From an uncultured Sedimentitalea sp. (GTDB lineage: Bacteria > Pseudomonadota > Alphaproteobacteria > Rhodobacterales > Rhodobacteraceae): a stretch of 64,000 nucleotides of DNA. Below the pieces are notes generated by a model that did not search any database, had not been told where the DNA came from, and saw only the letters and a list, made by a program, of their open reading frames with translations. Of this stretch, positions 43,945-53,682 are shown one piece after another. A program made the position numbers and the translations under genes. The stretch spans positions 372,001 to 436,000 of the forward strand of contig CANNGH010000001.1 of the NCBI GenBank assembly GCA_947504115.1, in the 5' to 3' direction. Every line of letters starts with the position of its first letter. The first letter of the stretch is position 1.

Positions 43945-45008
43945 TGCTGCTTGTCCTTCTGCTGGCGGCGGTCTTTTGGGGACTGGGTGCCGTCATGGGC
44001 GTGTCGCGGCAGCGGCGCGGACGGTTGATCGCCGTGTTGCTGGCCCTGGTGCTGGCGCTTCAGCTTGTTCTGCCCGCAGGGCATCCCTTGCGCGAGGCGA
44101 CGGGCGGCTCGGCGATACCATGGGCGTTGCTGGCCGGCTTTGCGGCGTTGGCCTTTGTCTATGGGCTGGGTGTGCGCGCCTTGCGCCGGCGCGCGCGGTC
44201 AGGCGAAACCGCGCGCGAGAGGCCACGGGACACGCCGGGTTTCAACGATGGTGAACTGGAGCGTTATGCCCGCCACATCGTCCTGCGCGAGATCGGCGGG
44301 CCGGGGCAGAAGCGGCTGAAACAGGCGCGTGTTCTGGTGATCGGCGCCGGGGGGCTGGGCGCGCCGGCGATGCTGTATCTGGCGGCGGGCGGTGTCGGGA
44401 CCATCGGCGTGATCGACGATGACGAGGTCGAGAACGCCAACCTGCAACGCCAGGTGATCCACCGCGACGCGGATATCGGCTTGCCCAAGGTGTTTTCGGC
44501 GCAGGCCGCGATGCTGGCGCAGAACCCGGCCGTGACGGTGCGCCCCTATCACCGGCGGCTGACCGAGGAGATCGCCGCCGACCTCTTCGCGGATTACGAT
44601 CTGATCCTTGACGGCACCGACAACAGCGACACGCGCTATCTGGTCAACCGCACCGCCGTTTCACTGGGCAAGCCGCTGATTTCCGGCGCTTTGGCGCAAT
44701 GGGAGGGGCTGTTGAGCGTGTTCGACCCGGCCTATTCCGGCCCTTGTTATCAATGCATCTTTCCCGAGGCTCCGGCACCCGGCCTTGCGCCGTCTTGCGC
44801 CGAGGCGGGGGTGATCGCGCCCTTGCCCGGCGTGATCGGCACGATGATGGCGCTTGAGGCGATGAAGCTGATCACCGGGGCGGGGGCGGTGCTGCGCGGC
44901 GAGATGCTGATCTATGACGGGCTTTATGGCGAGACGCGCCGGATCGCGCTTGCGCCGCGTGCGGATTGTCCGGTTTGCGCAGGCGCACAGCGACGCCGCG
45001 CTCAGTAG
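43944..45008 (+). CDS. HesA/MoeB/ThiF-family adenylyltransferase with N-terminal membrane segment
   Basis: A 354-residue protein. Residues 1-80 hold about three hydrophobic helices, unusual for a soluble E1-like enzyme. Residues 95-350 are the MoeB/ThiF core: ARHIVLREIGGPGQKRLKQA, the ATP loop VIGAGGLGAPAMLYLAAGG, DDDEVENANLQRQ, DGTDNSDTRYLVN, and two CxxC pairs (CYQC, CPVC) for zinc. It would adenylate the C terminus of a sulfur-carrier protein for molybdopterin or thiamin. No rhodanese domain follows. Its start overlaps the dut stop. Confidence 0.88.
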   Translation: MLLVLLLAAVFWGLGAVMGVSRQRRGRLIAVLLALVLALQLVLPAGHPLREATGGSAIPWALLAGFAALAFVYGLGVRALRRRARSGETARERPRDTPGFNDGELERYARHIVLREIGGPGQKRLKQARVLVIGAGGLGAPAMLYLAAGGVGTIGVIDDDEVENANLQRQVIHRDADIGLPKVFSAQAAMLAQNPAVTVRPYHRRLTEEIAADLFADYDLILDGTDNSDTRYLVNRTAVSLGKPLISGALAQWEGLLSVFDPAYSGPCYQCIFPEAPAPGLAPSCAEAGVIAPLPGVIGTMMALEAMKLITGAGAVLRGEMLIYDGLYGETRRIALAPRADCPVCAGAQRRRAQ

Positions 45009-45931
45009 CCGGCGGTGCGGTCCACGAGATGCAGCAGAGATTCGCCCGCCTCGCCCCGGCGGATGTTCTCGGCGATGACGCGGCTGGCGCTGTCGGGGCG
45101 GGTTTCCGAGGCGATGTGCGGCGTCACCGTCACGTGGCGATGGCTCCAGTAGGGGTGGTCGCGTGGCAGCGGCTCGGTGCGAAACGTATCCAGCGTGGCA
45201 TGGCCGATCTGCCCGCTGTCGAGCGCATCGAGCAGCGCCGCATCGTCGATCAGCGGGCCGCGACCGGGGTTGAGCACGACGGCGCCGCGCGGCAACATCG
45301 ACAGGGTCTGCGCATTCAAGGTGTTTTCGGTGTCCGGCGTCGCGGGCAGCAACAGGATCACGATCTGGGCCAGTTCCAGCGCTTGTGCCAGGCCGCTTTC
45401 GCCGTGCGTGCAGGCGATGCCGTAGAGCAGCTTGGCACTGCGGCTCCAGCCGGTGACGGGAAAGCCGAGGTCGCACAGGGTGCGCGCGCAGGCGGTTCCC
45501 AGCGCGCCCAGCCCGAGGATCGTCACCGGGCGGTCCTGCGCCAGCGGCGGGGCGACGTGGCTCCATTCGTGATCGGGGTTGACGATATGCGCATCCATCC
45601 CGAGGTGGTGGCGCAGCGTGTGGCCCGTCACCCACTCGACCATGCCCCGTTCCAGCCCCGGATCGACCATGCGCGCCAGCGGTGCGGTCAGGGTCGGGTT
45701 GGTGACCACGTCCTCGACCCCGGCCCAGAGGTTCAGCACCGCCTTGAGCCGGGAATAGGGCGTGAAATCCTGCACCTTGCTGTTGGGCGCATAGACGATG
45801 TAATCGACGCGATCGGGCGGGAAATCGGTGCGCAGATCGAACTCCAGCCCGGTTTGGGCCAGCGCCTCGCGCAGCGGGGTTTCATAGGCAGCCCAATCGC
45901 CGGGGCTGGAGAACAGGATATTGACTGGCAT
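45002..45931 (-). CDS. 2-hydroxyacid dehydrogenase, glyoxylate/hydroxypyruvate reductase A type
   Basis: A 309-residue NAD(P)H-dependent D-2-hydroxyacid dehydrogenase. The cofactor loop is GLGALGTACA. The catalytic residues are Arg in NPGRGPLID, Glu in RTEPLP and His in TPHIASET. The N terminus NILFSSPGDW and the absence of the usual longer catalytic domain fit the GhrA group. It would reduce glyoxylate or hydroxypyruvate. It begins directly after the rodA stop (TAGATG) and overlaps the convergent moeB-like gene by seven bases. Confidence 0.9.
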   Translation of the reverse strand: MPVNILFSSPGDWAAYETPLREALAQTGLEFDLRTDFPPDRVDYIVYAPNSKVQDFTPYSRLKAVLNLWAGVEDVVTNPTLTAPLARMVDPGLERGMVEWVTGHTLRHHLGMDAHIVNPDHEWSHVAPPLAQDRPVTILGLGALGTACARTLCDLGFPVTGWSRSAKLLYGIACTHGESGLAQALELAQIVILLLPATPDTENTLNAQTLSMLPRGAVVLNPGRGPLIDDAALLDALDSGQIGHATLDTFRTEPLPRDHPYWSHRHVTVTPHIASETRPDSASRVIAENIRRGEAGESLLHLVDRTAGY

Positions 45932-47083
45932 CTAGCGGCTCCGGTCGCGGGGGCGGTGGATATGGGCGCTTTGTACCAGACCGAAGGCCGCCATCAACAC
46001 CAGCATGGCCGAGCCGCCATAGCTGACCATCGGCAGCGGCACGCCCACGACAGGGGCCAGCCCCATCACCATCGACATGTTGACCGCGAAGAACAGAAAG
46101 AACGTGACCGCGACGCCAAGGCTGACCAGCGACGAGAACCGGTCGCGCGCGGCCAGTGCGGTCGAGATGCAGAACACCACGATCAGACCGTAAAGCGCCA
46201 GCAGCGACATGCCGCCGACAAAGCCGAATTCCTCGGCCAGGGTGGTGAAGATGAAATCGGTGTGCTTTTCCGGCAGGAAGTTCAGCCGCGATTGTGTGCC
46301 CTGCATGAACCCGCGTCCGGACCAGCCGCCCGATCCCAGCGCGATCTTGGACTGGGTGATGTGATACCCGGCACCCAGCGGATCGGTCGAGGGGTCGAGA
46401 AAGGTGTCGATGCGGCGGAACTGGTAGTCCTTGAGCAATTGCCAATCCGTGCCGCGGCTTTTGAACACCGCCGTCACCAGCCCGATGCCCGCCGCGATGA
46501 CGGCGGCGAAATAGGCCCAATGCACACCGGCCAGGAACATCATGGCGCCACCGGCCACGATGAACAGGATCGAGGTGCCGAGATCGGGCTGTTGCAGGAC
46601 CAGCGCGGTGGGCAGCAGGATGAAGACCAGCGGCAGCAACACCCAGAACGGCCGCGAGGTGCGCTTGGCCGGCAGCCAGTCGTAATAGGCGGCCAGCAGC
46701 ATGACCATCGTGACCTTGACCAGTTCCGAGGGTTGCAGGCGCACGAAACCGAGATCGATCCAGCGCTGCGCGCCCATGCCGACCGAGCCGAAGAATTCAA
46801 CCGCGATCAGCAGGCCGACCGACAGCGCATAGGCCAGTGCGGCCATGTTGCGCCAGAACCAGATCGGCACCAGCGCCACCGCCAGCATCACCGCCAGCCC
46901 CAGCGCAAAGCGTTTCATCTGCGGTTCCGCCCACGGGGTGAGCGATCCCCCGGCGACGGAATAGAGCATCAGGAAACCGATGCAGCCCACGCTGAGCAGA
47001 AGCACCACCAGCGGCCAGTTCAGATACAGCACCTTGCGCAGGCCCGAGGGCACCGATTTGACGTTGTATTCAAGATAGCTCAT
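45932..47083 (-). CDS. rodA: Rod-shape peptidoglycan polymerase RodA (SEDS family)
   Basis: A 383-residue SEDS glycosyltransferase with about ten helices that polymerises lipid II in the elongasome with PBP2. It shows GAQRWIDLGFVRLQPSEL (the RW-x-xLG-Q-PSE signature), QPDLGTSILF, GSGGWSGRGFMQGTQSRLNFLPE and VPLPMVSYGGSAML. ATG 47083 overlaps the mrdA stop (ATGA). Confidence 0.96.
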   Translation of the reverse strand: MSYLEYNVKSVPSGLRKVLYLNWPLVVLLLSVGCIGFLMLYSVAGGSLTPWAEPQMKRFALGLAVMLAVALVPIWFWRNMAALAYALSVGLLIAVEFFGSVGMGAQRWIDLGFVRLQPSELVKVTMVMLLAAYYDWLPAKRTSRPFWVLLPLVFILLPTALVLQQPDLGTSILFIVAGGAMMFLAGVHWAYFAAVIAAGIGLVTAVFKSRGTDWQLLKDYQFRRIDTFLDPSTDPLGAGYHITQSKIALGSGGWSGRGFMQGTQSRLNFLPEKHTDFIFTTLAEEFGFVGGMSLLALYGLIVVFCISTALAARDRFSSLVSLGVAVTFFLFFAVNMSMVMGLAPVVGVPLPMVSYGGSAMLVLMAAFGLVQSAHIHRPRDRSR

Positions 47084-49023
47084 GCGCGGTTGCGTCCGTC
47101 TGATCTGATATCGGGGCGTTCGCGGTGCAGGCGTTCCTGTTGCGCCGCGATGCGGTCGCGATCCTTGGCGGGATAGGCCGTCAACGGCGGCGAGCCATCG
47201 TAAAGCGCCTGAAGCGTGAGGTCGCGGGCGATGGGGGCCGCGACGCTGGAGCCGCCGCCGCCATGTTCGACCACCACGCAGACCGCGTATTTCGGAGTGT
47301 CGAAGGGCGCGAAATTCACGAACAGCGCATGGTCGCGCCGCTCCCACGGCAGGTCCTCGTTGCGGATGACCCCGGCGGCGCGTTCGGCGGCGGTGATGTT
47401 GCGCACCTGGCTGGTGCCGGTCTTGCCGGCCATGCGATTGGTCTCTTCGATGATGCGGCTGCCATAGGCGGTGCCGCGCCGGTCGTTGCTGACGGCGAAC
47501 ATGGCGCGGCGCATATGGCGCAGGTTGTTTTCGTTCAGCCCCATATCCTCGCCCGCGCCGCCGGGTTGCTCGACCCCGTCGACCGAGCGCACGAGGCGCG
47601 GTGCGACCGACCGTCCCGTGGCCAGCCGTGCCGTCATCACCGCCAGTTGCAGCGGAGACGCCAGCATGTAGCCCTGTCCGATCGACGCGTTGACGGTATC
47701 GCCGATCTGCCAGCTTTGACCATGCACCCGTGATTTCCATTCCCGGTTGGGCGCAAGTCCGGTGGCCACGGCGGACATCGGCAGATCGTGATGCACGCCC
47801 ACGCCGAAACGCTGCGCCATGGCGGAAATGCGGTCGATCCCGACCTTGATCGCCAGATCGTAGTAATAGACGTCGCAACTCTGTTTCAGCGAGTTCTGCA
47901 GGTCCACATGGCCGTGACCACCGCGTTTCCAGCAATGGAACCGGCGGCCGGACACTTCGAGATGGCCGGGGCACCAGACGGTTTCCTCGGGGCCGATCAG
48001 CCCCGCCTCGAGCGCGGCCATGGCCGTCATCATCTTGAAGGTCGAGCCCGGCGGATAGAGACCCTGAACCGGCTTGTTGGCCAGCGGGCGATGGGGGTTT
48101 TCCGTCAGGCCCCGGTAATTGGCCACCGAAATGCCGCGCACGAACAGGTTGGGGTCGAAACTGGGCGAGGAGACGATGGCGCGCAGATCGCCGGTTTCGC
48201 AATCCATCACCACGGCGGCCGCGCTTTCCTGACCCAGCCGGGCCTGGACATAGCCCTGAAGATTGGCATCGATGGTCAGTTGCAGGTCGGCGCCCTGTTC
48301 GCCGTCCTGACGGTCGAGTTCGCGCATGACGCGCCCGGCTGCGTTCACCTCGATCCGTTTCGCACCGGCCCGACCCCGCAGCAGCCGCTCCTGTTTCGCC
48401 TCGACGCCGACCTTGCCGATCTGGAAACGCGGGATGTGCAGCACCGGTTCGGGATCCTCGATCCGGCTGAGATCGTAGTCGCTGACCGGGCCGACATAGC
48501 CGATCACGTGGGCGAAATCGCCCCCGCGCGGATAGGTCCGGGTCGAGCCGACCTCGGGGGTGATGCCCGGCAGGGCGGGGGCGTTGACGGCGACGCGGCT
48601 GATGTCCTCCCACGTGACCTGATCGGCCAGCGTCACCGGCAGGAAGGGCGGGCTGCGGCGCATCTCGGCCATGGCGCGTTCGACCTCCTGCGGGTCCAGC
48701 GCGACCAGTTGCGAGATCCGCTCGACCACCTGTTCGACATCGCCGGCATCCTCGCGCACGATGATGATGCGATAGCTGGGACTGTTCTGCGCCAGGATCT
48801 GGCCGAACCTGTCATAGACCTCGCCGCGTTTGGGCGGGATCAGGCGGACATTGATCCGGTTCTCCTCCGCCAGCAGGCGAAACTGGTCGGACTGATCCAC
48901 CTGAAGGTGGCGCATGCGCACGGCGAGCGCGCCGATGAACGCCGCCTGCGCGCCGCCCAGCAGCAGTGCCCGGCGTGACAGGGTGCGATGTGTGGCTTCC
49001 AGCTCTTTCGGATTGCGTTTCAT
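47080..49023 (-). CDS. mrdA: Penicillin-binding protein 2 (elongation transpeptidase)
   Basis: A 647-residue class B PBP. A membrane anchor (about 18-38) is followed by the dimerisation domain with RGEVYDRFGQILAQN and the transpeptidase domain: active-site S327-T-F-K330 (PPGSTFK), S382-C-D in place of the usual SxN, and K534-T-G (AGKTGTS). SCD is normal for PBP2. It cross-links new peptidoglycan for cell elongation with RodA. ATG 49023 overlaps the mreD stop by four bases. Confidence 0.96.
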   Translation of the reverse strand: MKRNPKELEATHRTLSRRALLLGGAQAAFIGALAVRMRHLQVDQSDQFRLLAEENRINVRLIPPKRGEVYDRFGQILAQNSPSYRIIIVREDAGDVEQVVERISQLVALDPQEVERAMAEMRRSPPFLPVTLADQVTWEDISRVAVNAPALPGITPEVGSTRTYPRGGDFAHVIGYVGPVSDYDLSRIEDPEPVLHIPRFQIGKVGVEAKQERLLRGRAGAKRIEVNAAGRVMRELDRQDGEQGADLQLTIDANLQGYVQARLGQESAAAVVMDCETGDLRAIVSSPSFDPNLFVRGISVANYRGLTENPHRPLANKPVQGLYPPGSTFKMMTAMAALEAGLIGPEETVWCPGHLEVSGRRFHCWKRGGHGHVDLQNSLKQSCDVYYYDLAIKVGIDRISAMAQRFGVGVHHDLPMSAVATGLAPNREWKSRVHGQSWQIGDTVNASIGQGYMLASPLQLAVMTARLATGRSVAPRLVRSVDGVEQPGGAGEDMGLNENNLRHMRRAMFAVSNDRRGTAYGSRIIEETNRMAGKTGTSQVRNITAAERAAGVIRNEDLPWERRDHALFVNFAPFDTPKYAVCVVVEHGGGGSSVAAPIARDLTLQALYDGSPPLTAYPAKDRDRIAAQQERLHRERPDIRSDGRNRA

Positions 49024-49559
49024 GCGCGCAGCCCCGACTGGCCGCCATCCCGGGGCGCGGATCGGCGCACCCCCATGAACAGATGTGTGACAAGAACGAC
49101 CAGCGGATATGTGGCGATGGTCATCGCCATCTGGATCAGGCTGAGCGCCAGTTGTGCCTGCTGCACCGCGAGAACGCCCAACACCAGACGGTCGGCAAGC
49201 GTAATGGCGATCACGACGATACCGATGGTGGCCCATTCGGCGATGAAGCCGACCTCGCTCAGCCCGGCGGCGCGGTTCTTCAGGTGCTCGCTTGCCAGCA
49301 CCACCAGCAGCGCAAGCAGGCCGGGCGGGCGTTGAAACAGCAGATCGGCCAGCAGCATCACCGCCGCGATGCTGAGCGCGGGCACGTATTCGGGACGTCG
49401 CAATGACCACGCCAGCGTGAACGCCAGCAGCAGATCGGGGGGTGCCCAGCTGCGCGGCACGGTGCTGAGCGGCACGAGGTGAAAGAAAATGATGACCAGC
49501 GCCAGCCCGACATAGGCCAGCCGCATCGACCAGATCCGCGCTTGTGCCGGATTAGCCAT
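49020..49559 (-). CDS. mreD: Rod-shape-determining protein MreD
   Basis: A 179-residue membrane protein with about five helices. PPDLLLAFTLAWSLRRPEYVP near residue 45 and LADLLFQRPPGLLALL near 70 are MreD-like. It links MreC to the other elongasome parts. The ATG at 49559 lies within the last codons of mreC (8-base overlap), so translation is coupled. The sequence is poorly conserved in general; operon position strongly supports the name. Confidence 0.9.
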   Translation of the reverse strand: MANPAQARIWSMRLAYVGLALVIIFFHLVPLSTVPRSWAPPDLLLAFTLAWSLRRPEYVPALSIAAVMLLADLLFQRPPGLLALLVVLASEHLKNRAAGLSEVGFIAEWATIGIVVIAITLADRLVLGVLAVQQAQLALSLIQMAMTIATYPLVVLVTHLFMGVRRSAPRDGGQSGLRA

Positions 49560-50499
49560 CGCTGTCGCCTCCCACCGCAGCATCCGCCGTCTCGTCGACC
49601 GGCTCCGGGCGCAGATCGGGTGTGCGCTCATCCTCGGGGTCGATCGGGACCACCAGCGACCCCGGCTCGTGCAGCGGTATGCTGCCATGATGGCGCAACA
49701 CGCGCAGGAATTCCAGACGTTCGTAATCCGCCGACAGCCGCACGCGAAGCCGCCCCGAAGGGTCGGCGGCAACCTGTCCGATCAGCAGCCCGGCGGGAAA
49801 CACGCCGCCATCGCCCGAACTGATGACCCGGTCGCCCGGACGCACCAGATCGGGGTTTTCCAGAAAGTCGATCAGCGGCGCGGCATTGTTGTCCCCGGCG
49901 ACCAGCGCGTTCTGCCCCGAGGGCTGGATCAGCGCCGGCACGGAACTGGCCGCATCGGTCAGCAGGATCACCCGTGCGGTGGTCTTGCCAGTGCCGGAAA
50001 TCCGCCCCACCAGCCCGATCCCGTCCATCGCCGCCCAGCCATCGCGCACCCCGTCGCGCGCGCCGACATTCAGCAGCACCGACTGGCGGAACGGCGAGCC
50101 GCTGTCGGCCAGCACGACCCCGGTGATATAGGTCAGGCGCGGGTCCAGACGGACATTGTTCAGGTCCAGCAGCCGCGCGTTCTCCTGCTCCAGTTGCAGC
50201 GCGGCCTCTTTCCAGGCCTGCATCTGGCGCAATTCGCTGCGCAATTCGCGGTTCTGTTCGGCGAGTTGCTGATAGGACTGGAAATCGCGCATCAGCTTGA
50301 TCGCACCCGTCACCGGCGTCATGGCCCATTCCATGTTGGGAACCACCCTGTCCGTAACCTGCGCGCGAAAGCGTTCGACCCGCGGGCTGTCGATGCGCCA
50401 GACCAGAAAGATCGCCAGCAGGCACAGGCAGATCACCCCGATCAGCAGGCGCCGGACCGGACGGGTATACGCATCGCGCTGAGAGCTGTCCTTGGCCAA
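49552..50499 (-). CDS. mreC: Rod-shape-determining protein MreC
   Basis: A 315-residue bitopic protein: a cytoplasmic basic N terminus, one helix (about 17-35), a coiled coil (about 72-115, with QSYQQLAEQNRELRSELRQM-type heptads), and the two beta-barrel domains typical of MreC. The acidic, Pro-rich tail after residue 285 is probably disordered. The start is TTG 50499, with AAGGA six bases upstream and a family-like N terminus. It organises the periplasmic side of the elongasome. Confidence 0.94.
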   Translation of the reverse strand: MAKDSSQRDAYTRPVRRLLIGVICLCLLAIFLVWRIDSPRVERFRAQVTDRVVPNMEWAMTPVTGAIKLMRDFQSYQQLAEQNRELRSELRQMQAWKEAALQLEQENARLLDLNNVRLDPRLTYITGVVLADSGSPFRQSVLLNVGARDGVRDGWAAMDGIGLVGRISGTGKTTARVILLTDAASSVPALIQPSGQNALVAGDNNAAPLIDFLENPDLVRPGDRVISSGDGGVFPAGLLIGQVAADPSGRLRVRLSADYERLEFLRVLRHHGSIPLHEPGSLVVPIDPEDERTPDLRPEPVDETADAAVGGDSDG

Positions 50500-50558
50500 T
50501 GGCTTCCTTTCACCGCGCCGGGTGCAGCCGATCGGATCGTGCGCGCCGCCTGTTCAGG

Positions 50559-51794
<1,236 letters not shown>

Positions 51795-51802
51795 TCAGGC
51801 GT

Positions 51803-53377
51803 TCAACTGACGTCCTTGTAGTTCACTTCGCGTCGATCCTCGCCCGGAGCGGACCGTTCGCGCCGCACCAGCAGGTTGTTCAGCGCGTTGACATAGGCCC
51901 GCGCGCTGGCGACCACGGTATCGGTGTCGGCCGATTGCCCGGTGACGATGCGCCCGGCCTCCTCCATGCGCACGGAAACGGTGGCCTGCGCATCGGTGCC
52001 TTCGGTCACCGCATGCACCTGATAGAGTTGCAGCCGCGCCTCGTGCGGGAACAGCGCCTTGACCGCGTTGAAGGTGGCATCGACCGGGCCGTCGCCGGTT
52101 TGTGTGGTGGCGTGTTCCGCGCCGTCGATCACCATCGTCAGATCCGCCTGCTGCGGACCCTCGGTGCCGCAGACCACCCGCAGCGAGGTGATGCGCAGAC
52201 AGTCGTTTTCGGGATCGTCGCCCGCGCGCATCAGGGCGACGAGATCCTCGTCATAGACCTCCTTCTTGCGGTCGGCGAGTTCCTTGAACCGCACGAAGAT
52301 GTCTTTCAACTGGTTGTCACCCACGTCATAGCCCAGATCGTGCAGCTTGGCGCGCAGGGCGGCGCGGCCGGAATGTTTGCCCATGACGAGATTGGTGGAC
52401 GACAGGCCGATATCCTCGGGGCGCATGATCTCGAACGTCTCAGCGTTCTTGAGCATGCCGTCCTGATGGATGCCCGACTCGTGCGCAAAGGCGTTCTTGC
52501 CCACGATGGCCTTGTTGAACTGCACCGGAAAGCCGGAAACGGTGGCGACCCGGCGCGAGATATTCATGATCTTGGTGGTGTCGATATTGGTGCGCCAGGG
52601 CATGATGTCGGCGCGCACCTTGAGCGCCATCACCACCTCTTCCAGCGCGGTGTTGCCGGCGCGTTCGCCCAGGCCGTTGATCGTGCATTCGATCTGGCGC
52701 GCGCCACCGGCCACGGCGGCCAGGCTGTTGGCGGTCGCCATGCCCAGATCGTTGTGGCAATGCGTGGCGAACACCACATCCGCCCCGCCCGGAACCTCGG
52801 CGATCAGGCGGCGGATCAGGTCCGCAGATTCCTCGGGCGCGGTATAGCCGACCGTGTCGGGGATGTTGATGGTGGTCGCGCCCGCCTTGATGGCGATCTC
52901 CACCACGCGCTTGAGGTAATCCCATTCGGTGCGGGTGGCATCCATCGGCGACCATTGCACATCCTCGCAGAGGTTGCGGGCATGGGTCACGGTCTGGTGG
53001 ATGCGCTCGGCCATTTCGTCCATCGTGAGGTTGGGAATGGCCCGGTGCAGCGGCGAGGTGCCGATGAAGGTGTGGATGCGGGGGCGGGCGGCGTGTTTGA
53101 CGGCCTCCCACGCGCGGTCGATATCGGTGGGGTTGGCGCGCGCCAAGCCGCAGATCACGCTGTTGCGCGCGTTCCGGGCGATGTCGGAAACCGCCTTGAA
53201 ATCGCCTTCGGAAGCGATGGGAAACCCGGCCTCGATGATATCGACGCCCATTTCGTCCAGCAGCCCGGCGATTTCCAGCTTTTCGCCGTGCGTCATGGTC
53301 GCGCCGGGGCTTTGTTCGCCATCTCGCAGCGTGGTGTCGAAAATGAGCACGCGGTCGGTGTCGGTTGCTTTGGTCAT
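51803..53377 (-). CDS. leuA: 2-isopropylmalate synthase
   Basis: A 524-residue enzyme that condenses acetyl-CoA with 2-oxoisovalerate, the first committed step of leucine synthesis. The TIM barrel has DTTLRDGEQSPGA and the metal site THCHNDLGMATANS with ECTINGLGERAGN. HESGIHQDGMLKN lies in the linker. The C-terminal LeuA dimer domain (about 400-505) is the leucine feedback site. It is preceded by a leucine-rich leader peptide and hairpins, which suggests attenuation. ATG 53377 is the family start. Confidence 0.97.
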   Translation of the reverse strand: MTKATDTDRVLIFDTTLRDGEQSPGATMTHGEKLEIAGLLDEMGVDIIEAGFPIASEGDFKAVSDIARNARNSVICGLARANPTDIDRAWEAVKHAARPRIHTFIGTSPLHRAIPNLTMDEMAERIHQTVTHARNLCEDVQWSPMDATRTEWDYLKRVVEIAIKAGATTINIPDTVGYTAPEESADLIRRLIAEVPGGADVVFATHCHNDLGMATANSLAAVAGGARQIECTINGLGERAGNTALEEVVMALKVRADIMPWRTNIDTTKIMNISRRVATVSGFPVQFNKAIVGKNAFAHESGIHQDGMLKNAETFEIMRPEDIGLSSTNLVMGKHSGRAALRAKLHDLGYDVGDNQLKDIFVRFKELADRKKEVYDEDLVALMRAGDDPENDCLRITSLRVVCGTEGPQQADLTMVIDGAEHATTQTGDGPVDATFNAVKALFPHEARLQLYQVHAVTEGTDAQATVSVRMEEAGRIVTGQSADTDTVVASARAYVNALNNLLVRRERSAPGEDRREVNYKDVS

Positions 53378-53426
53378 GTGAGTGTCTTTCGTCTGATGTC
53401 CTGAATCCGTGGCGCGCGGGCTGCAT

Positions 53427-53463
53427 CCTCTGAGCGGGCGCGCCGGGATGGCACGCTCAGAGG
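53427..53463 (-). promoter_or_regulatory. Attenuator-like hairpin in the leuA leader
   Basis: CCTCTGAGCG and CGCTCAGAGG form a perfect 10-bp inverted repeat with a 17-base GC-rich loop. The first arm contains the stop codon of the leader peptide, so a ribosome at the last codons would block it. A second possible stem, GGCGCGC in the loop with GCGCGCC downstream, competes with it or forms a pseudoknot. No T-run is present, so the mechanism may not be classical Rho-independent attenuation. Confidence 0.5.
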
Positions 53464-53537
53464 CGCATTAGGATCAGCAGGGCGCATAGCGACAGGCCGC
53501 GAGAGGCGGGCAGGGCCGTATTATGCGCGATATGCAT
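53457..53537 (-). CDS. Leucine-rich leader peptide of leuA
   Basis: A 26-residue ORF with seven leucines, six of them in the last twelve residues (GLSLCALLILMRL then stop). It ends at TGA 53457-53459, inside one arm of a 10-bp hairpin, about 80 bases before leuA. An in-frame ATG at 53540 would add one Met. No clear ribosome-binding site is visible, so it may be read from a very short leader. Leucine-codon clustering before leuA is the signature of amino-acid attenuation. Confidence 0.55.
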   Translation of the reverse strand: MHIAHNTALPASRGLSLCALLILMRL

Positions 53538-53614
53538 CATGGGCCGAAGTGTATACCGGTGTCAGCGGCAAAGAAAAGGGCGAATTTCCGCCGCTTGGGC
53601 GCGTGTTGCGACTT

Positions 53615-53639
53615 CGGGAGCCTCCGGCGGGGGTATTTT
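53615..53639 (+). repeat. Dispersed intergenic repeat, copy A
   Basis: CGGGAGCCTCCGGCGGGG followed by one variable base and TATTTT. A second copy at 60098-60122 differs at one of 25 positions. It lies in the gap between the leuA leader and the SDR gene. I recall this GGAGCCTCCGGCGGG-TATTT type sequence as frequent between genes in Rhodobacterales. Confidence 0.65.
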
Positions 53640-53682
53640 GACGAAAGTGGAAAGCCGGGATGCGTGCGCTAGCTGGCGTCGG

